Assembly: GCF_902167145.1 (NCBI RefSeq) | Contig: NC_050099.1 | Location: 238,154,588 to 238,218,587 of the forward strand | Origin: Zea mays | Taxonomy: Eukaryota > Streptophyta > Magnoliopsida > Poales > Poaceae | DNA: 64,000 bases | Direction of reading: 5' to 3' | Shown: piece after piece, positions 34,100-45,973 of the stretch | Layout of the letters: each line of letters opens with the position of its first letter | Numbering within the stretch: position 1 is the first letter of the stretch | The notes under the pieces: model-generated | Database searches by the model: none | Told to the model about the DNA's origin: nothing | Seen by the model: the letters and a program-made list of their open reading frames with translations, nothing else | Translations under genes and position numbers: made by a program

Positions 34100-34492
34100 A
34101 TGGCATCCTCGAAAGAAGATAACATGAAGGCTTTGCTGAAAGTCCTTGTGGACTGTGCCGAGGATGCCACAAAAACATTGGGTGGTTTAGTTGATCATGC
34201 TTTAGATCACATGCATGATGAAGAGATATTAGCTAGAACCTTGTATGCCATCAAAGATAAGCTAGAATTGCTGCAACAAGATGCCTTAGAGGCAAAAGTG
34301 CAAGCATTTCCAGAAATTGTTAAGTACGATGGCGATGACATAAGTGTTGAGCCTACATCTCCATCGACCCCTCCAACAGTTACTGAACCATCTGTTGATG
34401 AAGAGGAGTTCTACTGCCCTGATGTGTCTGATGAATGGTACTTCAGCGACTCAGATAGGTCGACTCGTAACAGCTACTGGAATATATATTAG
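34100..34492 (+). CDS. Third small ORF of the Harbinger element, 130 residues
   Basis: It starts MASSKEDNMKALLK, 12 bases after a TTTGCAG acceptor-like site. The product has an amphipathic N-terminal half (LLKVLVDCAEDATKTLGGLVDHALDH type), then an acidic Pro/Ser/Thr-rich tail ending in aromatic residues (DEWYFSDSD, YWNIY). I do not recognise a family. It lies 350 bases upstream of ORF1 on the same strand and could be a separate gene or an alternative first coding exon. Two-gene Harbinger elements do not usually carry it, so it may be family-specific. Confidence 0.45.
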   Translation: MASSKEDNMKALLKVLVDCAEDATKTLGGLVDHALDHMHDEEILARTLYAIKDKLELLQQDALEAKVQAFPEIVKYDGDDISVEPTSPSTPPTVTEPSVDEEEFYCPDVSDEWYFSDSDRSTRNSYWNIY

Positions 34493-34844
34493 GCATGTAT
34501 TCCAGTTCGACGTAGATGTCATCCTTTTGGACGTCTTAGTAGTCGCGCAAGGACGGAAACTGTTAGGATCTGTGCTTGTAATCCACAATAACTGTTGGGA
34601 ACAATGTCTAAGTCTAAGGCAAACGAACTCATCATAAGCTACAATTATGTCAGGTCTTTATGTGTATTTTGTTGACTCTGTTGTGTTTATGTGCTGGTGT
34701 TGCTACTCAGACAGTTCATGCGGACCTTTACATAATATTGTCCTCGTTGACATGCTTGATCTGTTATAATGTTTTCATAGTACTGTCCATTTCTTTGAGT
34801 TTAAAATATTTTACTACATCTATGGCATGTGGACATATACTAGA

Positions 34845-36286
34845 ATGGAGCAAGCAAACAATGCGACATCTTCTCAGCCGATGTCAAACACAGCAAGTAC
34901 GCAGCAATTTCCCCCTCAACCCCCTTTATGGCCTACGGGCTACATGCAGCAGCCTCCAATGGATTACAACATGATGGCCAACATAAATTTTCCTAATCCT
35001 GGCCAAGGTCCAACTACAATGTGGGCTCCCATGCAGACTGCAAATTCTACTTCCCAATCAACCATGATTCCTGCCTCACAGTCTGCAGTTTATTGGAACC
35101 ATTACCTCAACTTTGTCAGGAATCCTCTCGGATCAGTGGACCATCCTCCTTTTGCTGACTCCTATCCTCCTTCAAATACCAGTACACCATTGCAGGGTTC
35201 AAATAATATACCTTCCTTACCTGTCAACCTTGAGTCAGATGCTGAACATAGTGTTCAGGACATCAATAGTCCAGAAAAAAATGCAGCACCTGTTTTGAAA
35301 AATAAGAAGTCGAAGGAACAAAACTTTACAGCTCCTGAAGACCTTCTCCTTTGCACAACATGGTTGCAAATAAGCAGTGACCCAATTGTGCACACTGGAC
35401 AAAGAAGGGAGGGGCTTTGGGCTCGAATTGAAAAAAGGTACAACGAACAAAGGGGCCAGTACCCTTGTAGAGTTAACAGAGCACTAAGCAGCAGATGGGA
35501 CAAGATTAGAGCTGATGTGAGTAAGTTCTCAGGCTACTACGCAAGAGTATTAAGGGAGAACCAAAGTGGCTTAACTGATGACGATAAGGTATTTAGTACT
35601 GCATAGTTGTTACTACATTTGTCTAAATCATATACACTTGATATCTAGTTAATTATTTAGTAGTGCATACTTGTTACTACAATTGTCTAAATCATCTAAT
35701 ATTTGTGCAGACTTCAAAGGCGGCAACATTGTTTGCACACGACGAACAGAAACCATTCCATTTTATGCATTGCTGGCATAAACTTAAGGGTGAACCCAAA
35801 TGGGAGAGTATATGTGCAGGACATTCGTTCCGAGGCTTAAATGCAAAATCTATTGGATCTTCAGGTAATCCATCTGGTGACCCACTTGAAACTGATAGTG
35901 GTTCTGCTGGGTTGACAGGCAAACGTCCGAGAGGTCGTGATTACAGTAAATCTGAGAGAAAGAAAGGTGCATCTTCCTCTTCTACAGAGTACTTAAGCCG
36001 TTTGCAAGAAATGACAGAAAAACAAATTCAGAGGTCTATTGAAAAATGTGAAAAGAAAGAGAAGAGCACAGAAGAAGACAAGGAATTTGAGAAAAAGAGG
36101 CTGGAATTGGAAGCCCAGAAAGTGATAATTAGACAAAGGGAATTGAAACTTCAAGAACTCCAATCGGCCCAATCACGATTAGAGATGCTGTGTTCAACGA
36201 AAGAGGAAGATGTTGATCCAGAAGTTTGGATTCTCATGAAGGAACAGAAAAAGAAGTTGCAGCAGTTTATTTTTAAGTTTGAGTAA
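34845..36286 (+). CDS. Harbinger ORF1: Myb/SANT-like DNA-binding protein
   Basis: Two exons, 34845-35588 and 35711-36286, joined at AAG|gtattt and gtgcag|ACT, keep frame and give 439 residues. An upstream in-frame ATG at 34827 would add six residues. Residues 1-150 are Gln/Pro/Asn-rich. From about 165 to 235 there is a SANT/trihelix-like region (EDLLLCTTWLQIS, EGLWARIEKRYNE, RALSSRWDKIR). Residues about 300-435 form a charged coiled coil of the NAM-associated type (KKRLELEAQKVIIRQREL). In PIF/Harbinger elements this partner binds DNA and helps the transposase reach the nucleus and the element ends. The frame has no stops, so it may be functional. Confidence 0.85.
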
Positions 36287-36702
36287 TTTTTAACGTTGTC
36301 TGACATGGCGTCTACATCAATCCTGGCGTGGACAGTTGTTATGTGATATCTTTGTTGACAACATTGTTTTTAAGTTCGAACCATAAATCGTGGAGGACAT
36401 CATAGCTCTATGTTATGTCGTCTAATGTTGTAGTAGACAATAATTGTGCCCAGGCGTGGAACCATGTTACATAATTATTTGAAGCATATGTATGTCATGG
36501 ATTTGTTTTGAACCATTATTGAAGTTTGTATTGAATTGGAGTCTTTGCGTCAATTCGTACACAATCATATTAATGTTGTGCTTTACAATTTTATGGTCCA
36601 CATGGTTGAAACTTATTGTGTTAGTAAAACATACGTTTGTAGGTAGGGCAAACAGGAATCATAAATTTCTCGTTATTTATGCAACACACATAAGTAAGAG
36701 AA

Positions 36703-36802
36703 GACAGTGAATTACAATAGCTGATTTGGAAGTTCAAACAAAGTACTAAGACAAGACAGTGAATTACAATAGCTAATTTGGAAGTTAAAACAAAGTACTA
36801 AT
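36703..36802 (+). repeat. Tandem duplication of about 48 bp
   Basis: gacagtgaattacaatagct followed by tttggaagtt and caaagtacta occurs twice in a row, beyond the stop codon of the transposase (its 3' UTR on the minus strand). Confidence 0.8.
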
Positions 36803-36814
36803 GAAACGACACGT

Positions 36815-38153
36815 TTACATGGTGCCACGTCGAGCCCACAAATGCTCGACAAGATCATTTTGGAGGGAGCAAGACCTATCTTGACGACGAATATCAAAGT
36901 GGTTAATGACCCATTCTGCCCTTCCTTCTCCAATTATTTGAGATGCGTCTATGCCGGAAGTGTTATCTCCGAAATCAGTATTAGCAGCCAAAGGGCCTTC
37001 GTCTTCCACAATCATATTGTGCATGATGATGCAAGCTGTGATTATCTCTGTTAAACGGTTGCGATCCCACCCATATGCTGGACCACGGAGCACCGCCCAC
37101 CGTGCTTGAAGAACTCCGAAAGCACGCTCAATATCTTTTCGGCAACTCTCTTGCATTTGTGTGAAATAAACTTTCTTTTCCTCATACGGGTGTCTGATAG
37201 CTTTCACAAAAGTAGGCCAGTTCGGGTAAATACCATCAGCTAAGTAATATCCGAAGTTGTAAGCATGCCCATTTACTGTGTAATTCACAGGTGGCATTCG
37301 ACCAGTTGTCAAAGGGTCAAAGACTCGTGATCGGTGCAGCACGTTAACGTCATTGTTTGTACCTGGCATGCCAAAAAAAGCATGCCAAATCCATAGATCA
37401 TAAGTTGCTACCGCCTCAAGTATCATGGACGCTCTACCATTTCGACCACAAAACTGACCACGCCAGGCTGTAGGACAGTTCCGCCACTCCCAATGCATGC
37501 AATCTATGGAACCCAACATTCCAGGAAAACCCCTTGACTCGCTACTGTGCATGATACGTGCTATGTCTGCTTCATTAGGAGTCCGTAGATACCAGGCACT
37601 AAAATATTGTATGATTGCGCGACAAAAATGATGAAGACATTCTCTAGCTGTAGACTCCCCGATTTGAATGTACTCGTCTACCGCATCAGAAGGTAAACCA
37701 TATGCAAGTATGCGAAGTGCCGCACATACTTTTTGTAGGGGACCGAGTCCTAGCATGCCTGTTGCGTCAACCCTTTGTGTAAAGTATGTATCCTGCTGTT
37801 GAAGTCCTTGCAAAATACGGAGAAACAGAGGCCTACTCATGCGAAACCTAAACAAAATAACAAAGGATCGTGGTAAATACTATGGAATTATCACAACCTC
37901 TTAGAAATACATGATGTGCGTACCTTCTACGAAACACGTGCGATGGATACACCGGGTTCGGCCCGAAGTAGTGATGCTGGATAAGGTTTTCTCCAGCAAA
38001 ATGATCCCTGCGAATAACGCGGCGAGGTAACCCGGACCGTCGTCGGTGTTGGCGTCTAGCCTCAATGTTGAGGGTGAGCAGATTAACAAGTATCAGTGTT
38101 TCGTCGTCACTGTCACTTGAATCCGAATCATGATGCCTACGACTTGGAGACAT
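36815..38153 (-). CDS. PIF/Harbinger DDE transposase
   Basis: Two exons, 38153-37924 and 37847-36815, with a 76-bp intron (37848-37923, GT..TTTAG), give 420 residues from ATG 38153 (MSPSRRHHDSDSSD). The N-terminus is acidic; then comes the HYFGPNPVYPSHVFRRRF-type entry to the plant transposon domain, with the intron inside it. A helix-turn-helix-like region covers about 110-150. The catalytic triad is visible: D192 (GSIDCMHW), D243 (GTNNDVNVL) and E317 (DIERAFGVL). Length and order match HARBI1/Pong/PIF transposases, which cut at TWA targets. There are no stops or frameshifts, so the enzyme looks intact. It converges with ORF1. Confidence 0.9.
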
Positions 38154-38609
38154 TTGGAGCAATGGTTTTGTTGTGGAACAAGTGATAGATGCAAGTACAT
38201 ATTTGAAGACAAACATTGCATATATATAGACGAGAGAAACTTGGCTTCAGGGACAAGCTACTGGCTTACGTCCGAAGGCAACCTTGGCTTACAACGTAAG
38301 TCAAACGTGGCTTTCGGTCGAAGACAAGCGTGGCTTCCTGTGTAAGACTAAACGAGTATGATTCAAGCATAAGCGCGGTTATGTCATATTGCGTACAAAT
38401 ACTTTTGTGAAATTGTTATGACGGAGTAGTATGAACAAGTAAAGTGTGGCATTACGAAATTTTTTTAAACTTAAAACTTGTATTACGTCTTTTCCGTATT
38501 TGAAAACAAACAAATAATATTTTTTTTTCATTTTTGTAATAGGAGCGCACAATACCGAACGCATGAAAACATATAAAAAATAGAAAATGAAGTTGGTTAT
38601 GTTAGTTAT

Positions 38610-38763
38610 ATGGAAATGTATATTTAATGAGTAGAGGGATATATAGGGGAAATTTAGGGGGAACGGTTGCGGGACGAGTGAATATAGGGGAGAGAATCTT
38701 GCTGACGTGACTGCATAGTAATATTTAGGGGGAAAAATTTAGGGGGAACGGTTGCGGATAGTC
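38610..38763 (+). repeat. Right terminal region of the Harbinger element
   Basis: These bases resemble 32090-32243 in the same orientation: a tttagggggaac..ttgcggga block, then aatttagggggaacggttgc, ending GGATAG. A further gaaccgctgcggatg word at 38804-38818 may be a leftover of another copy. Confidence 0.6.
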
Positions 38764-39250
38764 TGAGAGAGAAGAGTACCGCGACATAGGGGACTGGATA
38801 GCGTGAACCGCTGCGGATGAAATGTGTGTCCTGTAGCACCGCACCGTGGAAGTACTCGACCGTGCCAAGAACAAGGACGTGGCACTGTCTGAAAGGTCCG
38901 TACTCATCTTGGCTGTCTGTCTGTCACACAGCAGCACGAGCGAGACTACTAGAAAAAGGCACCGTATCCATTTAGATATCCAACCGAGCTTTGTTTTGTT
39001 TTCCTCCAAGAGTAGTAGTATTATATATATATATTTGCGACGTGAAAAGCATGAGAAGATTTATCCCACTAGGAGGAGATACGGACTGCACGCGATTTTT
39101 GTGCCTGTACCTTTCGCTCGCCGGAGTTGAGAGGGTGAGGGATAGCAGTTGGGCCTGAATGGAAGAACCGAATGAAAGCGACGACGACGACGAGAGCTGC
39201 CACGAATTCCTGCCTCGTCTCGTCTCCTCTCCCCCCACGTACAGTCATCG

Positions 39251-39557
39251 GGCTATCCGCAACCGTTACTCCTAAATTTTTCTCCCTATATCACTTTTCC
39301 CCCTATTTTTCTCCCTATTTTTTAATCTCCCGCAACGGTTCCCCATAAATACTCTCCTATACCCCACTACAACTATAAAATATTATTTTCTATATCAACT
39401 ATCAATTTTTATCTACTAACAATTACTCGTGGACCCACAGCACAGTGTTTAGGGTGATGAACAGTGACACGCTAGATCTGGGGGAGAGAGAAGGAGGCCG
39501 ACGCGTAGGGGGCGTTGTAGAGGGCATCGCTGCGGCCGTGGGATGCCCCCTACAGCC
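39251..39557 (-). mobile_element. MITE-like copy of the Harbinger family, right (inverted)
   Basis: About 307 bp, the inverse of 31877-32243. It starts GGCTATCCGCAACCG and ends CTACAGCC. Internal matches include the accccactacaactataaaa block and the acaattactc.tggacccaca block. Target duplications are not clear. Confidence 0.6.
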
Positions 39558-39689
39558 GGCATGCTGATACAGGGGAGACGAAAAATTTGAGGAAGTATTG
39601 GCAGTCCGTTGGAGAGAAGATTTTTCTTTTTTCTCCTAAAAGATCGTTTTGAGGCTTTTTAGCATTTTCTTGGAGTTGCTCTTAGATTG

Positions 39690-40130
39690 GAATCGAAATC
39701 CACGTCGATTGATTTGTTGGAATGCTAGTCATCTGTACGAACTTGTAACGTGTTTCTGAATTTATATGTCAGGTCAAATACAGAGAATGTATAAGTAAAG
39801 GAGAAGAGAGAGAGAAAGAGAATTAGAAAAAAAGGGTTTTGAAATTCAGGATCCCTCCTAGAGTTACAAAACAAGACATAAAAAAACAGAGACCCTAAAA
39901 TTTAAAGTATAGGGTACTAATTTGAGTGAGGCGGCAGCTATAAAAAACTAAAAGAGGTTAATTAAAACTAGTCCCGACTATGGACTTTGTAGCAACATGA
40001 CGGTATGGCAGCCTGATTAGAGGGACGTTGTCATAGCCTCCATACTACAAAGGCTATATGGCTACAACGCTAAACTAAGACGGCGTCATGGCTGCGGTCA
40101 CATCTACTCTATGTTGGAGTTTATTGTCCA
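39690..40130 (+). repeat. Unnamed repeat, copy 1 (uninterrupted)
   Basis: gaacttgtaac..tttctgaa, atatgtc.ggtcaaataca and the block around gggttttgaaa and accctaaaatttaaagtat recur at 42520-42661 and then at 58218-58460. I do not know the family. This copy lacks the LTR insertion present in copy 2. Confidence 0.6.
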
Positions 40131-40495
40131 ATTTCTTTAATAATAATTTTTTATTGTTGGAGTTTGTTGTATATTTTTTTCTTAACAAGAATGTCCAACT
40201 CATGGTTTTAACCTAGCTTTGCCTCGGTGCTGCATGAGTCCTCAGTGTTGTATGATCTTGTGCTCCTCCATCTCTAACATCGGCATGACGATGATAAGGA
40301 GAGCAACACCCAAAACCTCCTGTATAGGTTGGGACTTGGGACGCATTAGGTTTTTAGAAAACAATCACGCAGGCTATCTCTGATGTGATACATGTACTAT
40401 TCATGATGTATGCTGAGTCTATAGCTGGTTACTGTGTTAGCGAGTGACTAAATAAACAAATGCATCAAACGATACTAACTACTAAGAGCATATCC

Positions 40496-40762
40496 AAGAG
40501 ACACTTTATTTTTAGCTCTCTATTTAACTCTCTATTTAATTTTTCATAATGGTTACACTCTATATATAGCATTTCACTCCAACAGTCTATCTATTTAGTT
40601 TTGCTAGTCAGATGACTAGCCAAATTTAGCTAGTGAGAGAGCTAATTTAGAGAGTCATATAGCTTGGCGAGTCAAATAGCTAATCTGTTGAAAAGTTATT
40701 TTACTGTTGAATAGCCAAAATTTAGCTTGACGAGTCATTTAGCTAGTCTCTTGGAGATGCTC
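40496..40762. mobile_element. MITE, 267 bp, TAA target
   Basis: Terminal inverted repeats GAGCATATCCAAGAGAC and, in reverse, GAGCATCTCCAAGAGAC, with TAA on both sides (40493-40495 and 40763-40765). The interior is AT-rich with repeated words such as gctagtc and tagctag. The 3-bp TAA target suggests PIF/Harbinger relatives. No coding capacity. Confidence 0.75.
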
Positions 40763-40765
40763 TAA

Positions 40766-41276
40766 GCGTGTATGCGCAGGCTATCTCTCTGGCCTACATG
40801 TTAGTAGGAAAAGATTATTTTGCCGGTGGGGGCGCGGAGCATGTGCTTCCATTCAATTGTGCATAGGGATAGACTCCCTGTTCAATATGCTTCCATTCAA
40901 TGTGCACTGTAGAGACGAAAACAATTGTAAAATCATTTTTTTGCAAACGTCGTACAATTAAATTATCAAAAGTTATAAAAAATATGTAAAACTTATAGAA
41001 CTAATTATATACAATATTAATATTGAATTTCAAGTTGGTCTTCAATAGTTATATTGATGGCTTATATTTAGTCACTATATTAATATTTAGTTATATACTA
41101 TATATATTAATATTTAGTTATATAATACTAATATGAAGCACTAGCACACTAGCTAGCTGTAGACTCAACCTACGTCATTAACAGTGCATGTACTACAAGG
41201 TCAGTAGGTCACTGCTCGCACAGTATGGTGAGGATTTGGTCGCAGTCACGAGATCTAAGGATGGAGCACCCGCAGG
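40766..41276. other. AT-rich DNA without recognised features
   Basis: No protein, RNA gene or clear repeat seen, apart from short tatatattaatatttag repeats around 41090-41120. Confidence 0.4.
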
Positions 41277-41311
41277 CGAGCTCGGCGCTATGGATCTTAG
41301 CGCCGAGCTCG
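41277..41311 (+). repeat. Perfect 14-bp inverted repeat
   Basis: cgagctcggcgcta at 41277-41290 pairs with tagcgccgagctcg at 41298-41311 around a 7-base loop. The surrounding text repeats gcgcc/cggcg words; the stem is too short for a typical microRNA precursor. Confidence 0.8.
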
Positions 41312-41411
41312 GCCACGTCAGCGCCAGTTTGATTTGCGCATGCCAGCGACGCTAAAACCTCGGCGTCATAGACTGTAACGGCGAGCGGTATTACTTCAGC
41401 GTCACGATTTA

Positions 41412-41548
41412 GGGCTTGTTCGGTTAGCTCTTAATCCATGTGGATTGAGCGGGATTGGATGGGTTTCAATCCCAAACAAGTCAAACTTCTTCTCAATTTT
41501 TTCCAATCCCATCCAATTCATGTGTATTGGGAATAACCGAACAAGCCC
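41412..41548. mobile_element. Tourist-like MITE, 137 bp
   Basis: Terminal inverted repeats GGGCTTGTTCGGTTA and, in reverse, GGGCTTGTTCGGTTA, exact over 15 bases, flanked by TTA at 41409-41411 and 41549-41551. The GGCTTGTTCGGTT terminus is a hallmark of grass Tourist elements. Confidence 0.85.
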
Positions 41549-41699
41549 TTATGGTGCCGAGCAAAGGGTCTAAAAACAGAAATAGTTTTTTGAAGGGTCC
41601 AAACGTGATTTTTTCAAAAAAAGGACTAAAGATTTTTCTTTAAAAAAATCACTTTTAGATCCCTGAAAAATTATTCCCGTTTTAAGACTCTTTTCTAGA

Positions 41700-42175
41700 C
41701 GCCATAGAATGTAGCGCTAAAGCGCACGCTCGGTCTGCGGAAGTCGCCCGGTGGTGATCCAAGTCCCAACCTCGTCCGACAAGTTGATCGGTCGGCGACC
41801 GCAAGTTGATTGCCGCCGGCAACTTGTGCAGCTCGCGGACAAAGGCGAGACACCGACCGCCTGTCCTTCACCTCTGCCGACCTGGGGCTGGGAGACGGGG
41901 GGACTCATCTGAATCCGATCACCCCGTCCGTGAGTCAATGGGAGGGCAGCCTGCGCGGGGCCGTCGTCGTCGTCACTTCGCCGTCGCAGCTAGCTAGCTC
42001 CAGCCTCCAGAGGATGCACTGCACAGCACCCTGCATGCACGGGCGCGCGCGTGAATCTAATCTGGCTGCGGCATCCGCGAAACGGACCGCGCGCACTTCC
42101 AAAATCTTTGTGTGGATGCGACGTGCTGATGCGTTTCGTGAGGACCTTGTCAAGCCACTTCTGGTCCATTAGTAA
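41700..42175. other. GC-rich island with unsupported open frames
   Basis: Open frames exist on both strands (for example 41810-42172 plus). Composition is coding-like (GC-rich, Arg/Ala/Ser), but I recognise no domain and neither strand is clearly better. It could be a captured gene fragment or the edge of an unknown element. Confidence 0.25.
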
Positions 42176-42519
42176 TTCCAATGAGCTTTACATGTTTTTT
42201 TTTTTTCCGATGTTCAACTTATAATATACTCTTTTACTTGCACCGCTATAAAATAAATATAGTATATAATTATCTCTCTCATATGATTTAAGATAATATA
42301 CAAATATATTACATATATAAATATATAAACTTAATTAGTTTTTTCTAAATTATAATTATTAAAATGGAATTCAATTCCAACGAAACAAACGGAATCTTAT
42401 AGATTCATGTGATGAACTTTGTTTTTGAATCTAAGGTTGTGACGACGAGACTATTTGGCCTTGGGACAGTACGTTGTTTGCCTTCTTAAATCGAAATTAA
42501 ATTAACGGGTCTGCATGAG
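42176..42519. other. AT-rich DNA without recognised features
   Basis: Only simple AT-rich sequence and a T run near 42196 are seen. Confidence 0.4.
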
Positions 42520-42661
42520 CCATTTGTATGAACTTGTGACATTTTCTGAACTTATATGTCTGGTCAAATACATAGAATGCTTAGAGTAAACGAGGAAAGA
42601 GAGAAAAATAGAAAATAGGGGTTTTGAAACTGAGGATTCCTGATAGAGATGAACGTAGAAA
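42520..42661 (+). repeat. Unnamed repeat, copy 2, left part
   Basis: Resembles 39735-39850 (gaacttgtgacattttctga, then a ggtcaaatacatagaatg block and the ggttttgaaa block). It stops exactly where the LTR TGTAATGCCC begins at 42662 and resumes at 58218. Confidence 0.6.
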
Positions 42662-45299
42662 TGTAATGCCCAAAATCTGTATAAGAAAAAAAAAATAAAG
42701 AAAAAAAATAGTAAATTCAGATATCTCAAAATTATATTTGAGTTTTGAAAATTGAGGACTGAATTTTGAAACCAAGAATTAGTTTTAGAAAAGAAGTAAT
42801 AGAAAAGTATTCAACTAAATGATTATTCATTTCATTAAATGATGCACCATAAGCATTTATTTACGTGAATAATAAATTTAGAAGACTCAAGTCGGAACTA
42901 GATCTTCTTTTAAGTCTAACACATAAATAGATAACAAATATATATTTTTGAAATAACTTTTAATTCTTATCCCATATTCAAAATGCTACTTTCCTAAAAA
43001 GAAAGGAACGATATGAGTGTGTTTCATATTTCAAACACTTACCAAACAAACAAATAAATTAAAATAAATAGATATCTATTGCATCATGATTGACTTTGAG
43101 TGTGTATTAAATTTGAATTCTTAAACTTTATCTTGGATTGGAATTCGAATTTTGTAAATTAAAAAGGGAATAATATGGGAATATCTCATTTGACTAAGTA
43201 AATAATGAATATATAAAATAAAATAAACCATGTATAACAAGTTGGAGTTTTTTGGGCACTTAAATATACTTTAAATTTGAACTCTGTTTGCATTTAATTC
43301 AAAATTTGAATTTGAATTCAAAATGAAAATACAAAATATAAAAGAAATGGAATATAGAAAAGAGAAGGAGAAGAAAAATATTATACAATATAAAGTAAAT
43401 AAGTATATAAATAAATGTGTCCTTTCCATACAGGTATTTTAAATTGTACATTTAATCTAAGTACAAAATTCACAACAAAACTGAGATTCAAAATTTGAGA
43501 TTCAAAAATAAAAAGAAAAGCAAAACAGAAAAGAAAAGAAAAAAAGAAACTATGCGCCTCGGCATCATTCCCTCACTTTGGGCCCATTTCCCATTTTCCG
43601 TTGCGCGACCCAATCCTGCACCGTGGGCGTGCCGACATGTGGGGCCACCGGGCAGCCGTGCTCTCTTTCCGCTCTCTGACCGGCGGCCCCGGGGAAACCA
43701 GCGACCGCGCCCACGCTTGTCTGCCACTGCTCGCGGGCCCAAACGACAGTGTGCCCTCCCGCGCGCGCTGTTCTGGCGGATCGCCGACACGTGGGCCAGA
43801 GCGGTCAGCCACTGGGTGCCCTTGTGCCGTTGTCGTCACCGACTCGTGGACCCGCGTGGACAGACTCTCCGCCTTTCTTCTCGCCATGGTTCGCGGACTC
43901 GCGGTGATGCCGGGAGACTCGGGAGGGGCCGTTGCACGCGGTGCATGCGGGTATGCGCCATCCTCCGCTGACCGGGATAAAAGGGTGCCGGGACCAACTC
44001 CCCTCGAGACCTAACAGCTTCACCTGCCCATGCCGCGCCACACAAATTGATGACGCCACCGTGCGGGAGGGAGATAACGGCGCCAGTCCAACCGAAGTTC
44101 CTCGACGATTGAGCTCCGTTGAAGTGTCGTGGAGCACCGCCTAGGGTCGCGGTAGTCAATCCGGGTGCTGCGGGTGTCTGAAATCGCCTCGCGTATGGGC
44201 AATTTCTCGTCGGCGCTCCTCCCCCGCCGCGGTATCACCCCTCGTTGTGGCCAGCATCGTCTCGGCCGCCGTCTTCGGTGAGTTTGCTCCTAGGGATTTC
44301 CCCGCTCTTCTACTTAGCGAAGCGCCCTTCAGATAAAAGTTTTAGGCACGAAATCACTAGGCGGCGTGTGTCGGCAATGGTGGCCGTCGTGACTAGCGCT
44401 GACGCCGCCATCTTGAGAGCATGGTAGTTGACGGAGATTGCTGGCCGTGGATCGATAGATGGACGGACTAGATCAAATCGAAGAAATCCGGTTCGACTGC
44501 TTCATCCGAGCCGTCTAAATTGTTTGGGACGGTTGAGATCAGAACTTAGTTGTTTTAAATCGTGACCGTAGAGACTCGATCGGACGTCTCTGGGTTATAA
44601 TGAAGTTTGTCGTCGACTGATATAATCTGGACCATGCATTTTAGATCCAACGGTCCATCTCCACCGATACCTCTTCGCCGAGCCCTTTTACAAATGGGTC
44701 CCTGTGCTTAGTAGAAATAGAACCCACCGTCCACCGCGGGTTAAATCTGAGTCTGAGATATTTTTATATGTTAGCCCCCAAGCTTCTTTGTATTGTGCGT
44801 GTAGTCCACGAAACAAGGAAAATAAGTAAATAAATATAGAAAATGGATATTTAGTATAAAAACAATTCCAAAACCTAGTTTAATTCATAGAAAATCCATT
44901 TTAACTCCTTTTTAATTCATTCCAGTGGCATTAATTTTGTTTCAATGTTGTCTATCAACTAGTAACACTGTTTAACCATGAAACTTGAATTAAAATTGTT
45001 CATTTGAATTAATCTATTCTAAGTGTTTAATAACTTCAGAAATTCATAACTTGATAATCGTAACTCCAAATTTAATGATTCTTGTTCCTACGATCTCGTT
45101 ACACAGCGTAGAATATTATCATGCATTCTGTTCTACTGTATGACGTAATATTAATTTATGCTATACCATGTTTTTTTGTATTGTTGCGAGTAGACGAGCC
45201 AACCACTAAGGATCCAGGGAGTTCAGCAGGTGGAGACTGCTGAGCATGAGCTCGTTGAAGGCAAGTTGTGCCCTTGACCACTTTTATTACCCAATAATG

Positions 45300-45773
45300 T
45301 GTTGGAACTTGCTCTCAGTTGCAAGGGGATCCAACGAGGGTGAACAATGACGTAAGCAGGGTTCTCGCGCGTGTGGGCAATGGCTCTGTTAATCTGGCCT
45401 CTCACGGGCACTGTGTGGGGGTATTTATAGGTACCTGAGCGCCCAGCGCCTTGTGTTAAGGACGTATGTGCCCTCAGCTACCTAGGTTATCCCCAGAATA
45501 TTCCCATAAACAGGGTTACAGACTGTAATTACAGGGATGCCTTTACAAATTAGGCCCATAACACGCGGCGGCCACGCAGGGCCCGTTACAATGGGCCGGA
45601 TCGCACGTGGGCCTCTGAGCTGGGCGAGGCGTCACTGTGGGATGACGCCGTCGCAGGCCTTCGTCTGGTGCCGAATCGAGCGAAGGGTGTCCCTGCCCGT
45701 TTTGTCTCTGTCAGACCAGCGACTGTAGCGAAGGCCTCGAGCGAAGGGTGGTGTCTTTGCCTTCGCCCCAACA
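45300..45773 (-). repeat. Element B 3' LTR
   Basis: 474 bp. A purine tract (GGAGGGCAAA in reverse, 45774-45783) abuts it. A TATAAATA box in reverse lies at 45422-45429. Confidence 0.95.
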
Positions 45774-45973
45774 TTTGCCCTCCGAGGGACCAGTTCGACA
45801 AAGTCACCTGGTGCCGAAGACGTCGCTAGATGGCGGAGACGCTGCCCTCGCTCGAAGTGGTTCCACGGGGGGTTTTGACATGACCGTTGATTGACAGCGT
45901 ACTGTTGGATTGCGGGTTTCCCGAAGCGCCGCGCCCTGTTGGATTGCGGGTTTCCCGAAGAGCCGCGCCCTGT

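Larger units (their letters stand above)
32401..38765. mobile_element. PIF/Harbinger DNA transposon with both canonical genes
   Basis: It contains a Myb/SANT-type ORF1 on the plus strand and a DDE transposase on the minus strand, converging at about 36.3-36.8 kb, the usual plant PIF/Harbinger pair. The right end is placed at 38763-38765 because the preceding 150 bases match the right end of the MITE at 31877-32243 (GGGGGAACGGTTGCGGATAG). The left end is uncertain; GGACTGTTCACAG near 32401 is a weak match, followed by sequence like the MITE interior (cccttctctctc.cgccagat). No target duplication was resolved. Confidence 0.6.

Noticed and set aside
31877..39557. Treating the whole interval as one transposon with 370-bp terminal repeats
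   Set aside because: Each flanking copy has terminal repeats at both of its own ends, and a third matching terminus lies inside at 38763, so separate MITEs fit better.
41277..41311. Possible microRNA precursor
   Set aside because: The stem is only 14 bp, shorter than plant precursors need.
41810..42172. 120-codon open frame in a GC island
   Set aside because: Both strands are equally open and no family is recognisable; kept only as an unassigned region.
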